This document shows, in pieces, positions 6,460 to 8,164 of a stretch of 8,164 nt of DNA. Under the pieces are notes generated by a model, which did no database searches, was not told where the DNA came from, and was given only the letters and a program-made list of their open reading frames with translations. Position 1 is the stretch's first letter, and each line of letters opens with the position of its first letter. The position numbers were made by a program, and so were the translations under genes. The stretch comes from Chloroflexia bacterium (lineage in GTDB: Bacteria; Chloroflexota; Chloroflexia; Thermomicrobiales; JALYUS01), in NCBI GenBank assembly GCA_025924435.1, contig JAICIL010000202.1:1-8164 (forward strand), written 5' to 3'.

Positions 6460-6578
6460 GACTGAGGACTGAGGACTGGGGACTAAAGGACTGAGACGGA
6501 GCACTCTACGTCTACGGCGATTGGCGAGAAACGAAGTGATGTGGGGGTGATCTCACTCAGTCCTCAGTCCTCAGTCCT
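6458..6578. repeat. Inverted heptamer repeat (GGACTGA type)
   Basis: Three tandem heptamers of GGACTGA type (6458-6478) are perfectly complementary over 21 bp to the TCAGTCC array at 6558-6578; a degenerate extra copy (AGGACTGAG) lies near 6488. The left arm begins inside the permease stop codon and the right arm ends 8 bp before the ATPase ribosome-binding site. The arms would pair into a stem with about a 79-nt loop in the mRNA. Heptamer arrays of this sort resemble short tandem repeats known from cyanobacterial and Chloroflexota intergenic DNA. Unit number could vary by slippage. Confidence 0.8.
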
Positions 6579-6597
6579 TACTAAAGAGGAGAGATAG

Positions 6598-7800
6598 ATG
6601 GCAGAAGTCGTACTAACAGATGTGGTCAAGACGTATGGCACGGTGGTCGCGGTGGATAACGTCTCCCTGACGATGGACGATGGCGAGTTCGTGACGCTCG
6701 TCGGGCCGTCCGGCTGCGGCAAGACGACGACGCTCAACCTGATCGCCGGGCTGCTGGACATCACGAGCGGGACGATCGCCATTGGCGGGCGGGTGATCAA
6801 CGACCTCGACCCGAAGGACCGCGACATCGCCATGGTCTTCCAGAACTACGCGCTCTATCCGCACAAGTCCGTCTACGAGAATCTCGCCTTCCCGCTGAAG
6901 ATGCGCGGCGAGAAGAAGGACGAGATCGAGCGCAAGGTGCGGGCGGCGGCGGAGAGCCTCGGCATCAAGGAATTGCTGGACCGGCGGCCGCGCGAACTCT
7001 CCGGCGGCCAGCAGCAGCGCGTCGCGCTCGGGCGCGCGGTCGTCCGCAACCCGCAGGTCTTCCTGATGGACGAGCCGCTCTCCAACCTCGACGCCATGTT
7101 GCGCGTCCAGACGCGCGCCGAGATCAAGCGGCTGCACCGCGACCTCAACGCGACCGTCGTCTACGTCACGCACGACCAGTTGGAGGCGATGACGATGAGC
7201 GACCGCGTCGCGGTGATGGGCGGCGGCACCGTCCACCAGTACGGCACGCCGCTGGAGGTTTTCGACACGCCCGCCGACCTCTTCGTCGCCTCCTTCATCG
7301 GCTCCCCCGCCATGAATATCCTGCGCGGCACGCTCCAGCAGGACGGCGCGCCGCTGGTCCGCGTCGGGTCAAGCCGCTGGCCGCTGCCGCAGCGGTTGTA
7401 CGCCGCCGCGAAGGCGATGAACGCCGGGCCGGAGGTCGCGTACGGCATCCGCCACCGCGATCTTACCGTCAGCCGGACCGAGGTGCCGGACAGCGTGCAC
7501 GGCATCGTCTACGCGGTCGAGCCGACGGGCGACATCACCTTCGTCCATGTGCGCGTCGGCAACGACCCGATTGTCGCCAGTGTCGAGCCGGATGTGATGT
7601 TCGCGCCGGATGAGGACGTCTGGCTCGCGCCCGATCTCAATCGCCTCCACTTCTTCGACGGCGTCTCCGGCCTGGCGATCCGGGAGAAGATCACCTCCCC
7701 CGGCCAGATGCCGCGCGCCACCTTCGCGAGCGAGGTGATGGCGGTGGAAGACACCCCGGTCGTCGTTGAGGCCCCATCCATCACCGGTGGGGGAGCCTAA
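6598..7800 (+). CDS. Sugar ABC transporter ATP-binding protein, MalK/UgpC/MsmX-like
   Basis: This 400-residue cytoplasmic ATPase should power the permease pair as a dimer. The nucleotide-binding domain is intact: Walker A GPSGCGKT (36-43), Q-loop Q82, signature LSGGQQQ (134-140), Walker B VFLMDEP with catalytic E159, D-loop SNLD (162-165) and H-loop H192. The C-terminal regulatory (TOBE/OB) region runs about 236-356, where IGSPAMN (234-240) marks the usual MalK-type junction and YGIRHRDL (282-289) the usual core. Residues past about 360 form an Ala/Val/Pro-rich tail of about 40, longer than in typical MalK proteins. GAGGAG (6586-6591) lies 6 nt before the ATG. The stop codon lies at the edge of a palindromic element, so the tail end may have been reshaped by its arrival (inference). 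One ATPase probably serves all three lipoproteins here. Confidence 0.97.
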   Translation: MAEVVLTDVVKTYGTVVAVDNVSLTMDDGEFVTLVGPSGCGKTTTLNLIAGLLDITSGTIAIGGRVINDLDPKDRDIAMVFQNYALYPHKSVYENLAFPLKMRGEKKDEIERKVRAAAESLGIKELLDRRPRELSGGQQQRVALGRAVVRNPQVFLMDEPLSNLDAMLRVQTRAEIKRLHRDLNATVVYVTHDQLEAMTMSDRVAVMGGGTVHQYGTPLEVFDTPADLFVASFIGSPAMNILRGTLQQDGAPLVRVGSSRWPLPQRLYAAAKAMNAGPEVAYGIRHRDLTVSRTEVPDSVHGIVYAVEPTGDITFVHVRVGNDPIVASVEPDVMFAPDEDVWLAPDLNRLHFFDGVSGLAIREKITSPGQMPRATFASEVMAVEDTPVVVEAPSITGGGA

Positions 7801-7922
7801 CCCCCGGCCCCTTCCCGACGCGGGAAGGGGAGTGAACCTCCATAAGATCGAGATGTTCGGGGGAATGTCACGGAATTGCAACGAGTCACCCCTTCCCGTT
7901 CCGGGAGGGGGCCGGGGGATAG
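7797..7922 (-). mobile_element. MITE/REP-like palindromic element, copy 2 (inverted relative to copy 1)
   Basis: The left arm carries the same hairpin as copy 1 (CCCCTTCCCG, ACG, CGGGAAGGGG at 7808-7830). The right arm from about 7889 is diverged (CCCCTTCCCG then TTCCGGGAGGGG). Read on the minus strand, the core matches copy 1: 7869-7888 matches 18 of 20 bases and 7844-7852 matches CTCGATCTT fully. The left end, CTAACCCCC, includes the ATPase TAA stop, and the right end at GGGGGATAG abuts the ribosome-binding site of lipoprotein 3. It therefore fills almost the whole gap, leaving no room for a separate promoter of the shared type. Confidence 0.7.
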
Positions 7923-7936
7923 GAAGGAGCGCGGGG

Positions 7937-8164
7937 ATGATGCAGCGATTGGGGCGGCGCGGGATTCTCAGGATGGCGGCGGGTTCGGCGGCGGCGGCGT
8001 TGCTCGCGGCCTGCGGCGGCGGGAACGCCGCGACGGATACACCGAGCGGCGGCGGCGCGAAGCCGACATCGCCGGGCGGCGGGACGGGCGGGCAGACACC
8101 CGCCCCATCCGGCACACTGGCGGGCGGCACCGGCGGGCAGACGCCGATCGCCGCGACCGCCGCC
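7937..8164 (+). CDS. Extracellular sugar-binding lipoprotein 3, N-terminal part, runs off right edge
   Basis: The frame is open for 76 codons to the edge. It repeats the plan of the two earlier lipoproteins: twin-arginine motif GRRGILR (6-12), lipobox LAAC with Cys26 at the same position, then a tether with GGGTGGQTPAP (47-57) and GGTGGQTP (63-70). It shares DTPSGG and PSGTLAGG-like segments with lipoprotein 1 rather than lipoprotein 2, hinting that it is closer to lipoprotein 1. AGGAAGGAG (7921-7929) lies 7 nt before the ATG; a second ATG at 7940 is possible. The binding domain lies outside the window, so assignment as a solute-binding protein rests on the signal, the tether and the context. 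No promoter was found; read-through from the ATPase is likely. Confidence 0.88.
   Translation, partial: MMQRLGRRGILRMAAGSAAAALLAACGGGNAATDTPSGGGAKPTSPGGGTGGQTPAPSGTLAGGTGGQTPIAATAA

Noticed and set aside
4393..6504. 703-codon minus-strand reading frame across both permease genes
   Set aside because: It spans two confident membrane-protein genes and their gap, and is a highly charged Arg/Glu/Asp-rich translation without domain features.
6458..6578. CRISPR array
   Set aside because: The heptamers are contiguous without spacers and arranged as an inverted pair; there are no long direct repeats and no cas genes.

Overview
The window is an accessory carbohydrate-uptake locus from a high-GC bacterium. 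The repeated Tat-type lipoprotein signals, the long Gly/Thr/Pro/Ala tethers and the palindromic intergenic repeats (CCCCCGGCCCCTTCCC type, GGACTGA heptamers) resemble the Chloroflexota, perhaps near the Thermomicrobia. That placement is inference, because no rRNA or marker gene is present.

Layout. At the left edge, on the minus strand, is the N-terminal part of an enolase-superfamily (mandelate racemase/muconate lactonizing type) enzyme. A 258-bp divergent gap follows. Everything after it lies on the plus strand: solute-binding lipoprotein 1 (730-2289), solute-binding lipoprotein 2 (2564-4108), a MalF-like permease (4327-5358), a MalG-like permease (5530-6459), a MalK/UgpC-like ATPase (6598-7800), and the start of a third solute-binding lipoprotein (7937 to the right edge). 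This is a CUT1-type sugar ABC importer in which three lipoproteins accompany one permease pair and one ATPase. The two complete lipoproteins are about 75% identical over 400 gap-free residues (hand count). The flanking sugar-acid-dehydratase-like enzyme suggests that the imported sugar or its oxidised product is catabolised nearby. The substrate cannot be read from sequence.

Regulation and non-coding structure. Lipoprotein 1, lipoprotein 2 and the first permease each carry the same promoter block: TTGACAC, an 18-bp spacer ending in a conserved half with an extended -10 TG, then TANGKT. The block lies 97-107 nt before the start codon in each case. No copy precedes the second permease, the ATPase or lipoprotein 3, which are probably read through from the third promoter.

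Every gap between the plus-strand genes holds an inverted repeat, of several different kinds. Two gaps hold two copies, in opposite orientation, of one roughly 125-130-bp element with compound hairpin ends and a conserved core. This looks like a small non-autonomous mobile (MITE/REP-like) element. No gene-free stretch exceeds 300 bases. No wholly new system is evident; the most noteworthy signals are this element pair, the shared promoter block, the lipoprotein expansion and its mosaic divergence.
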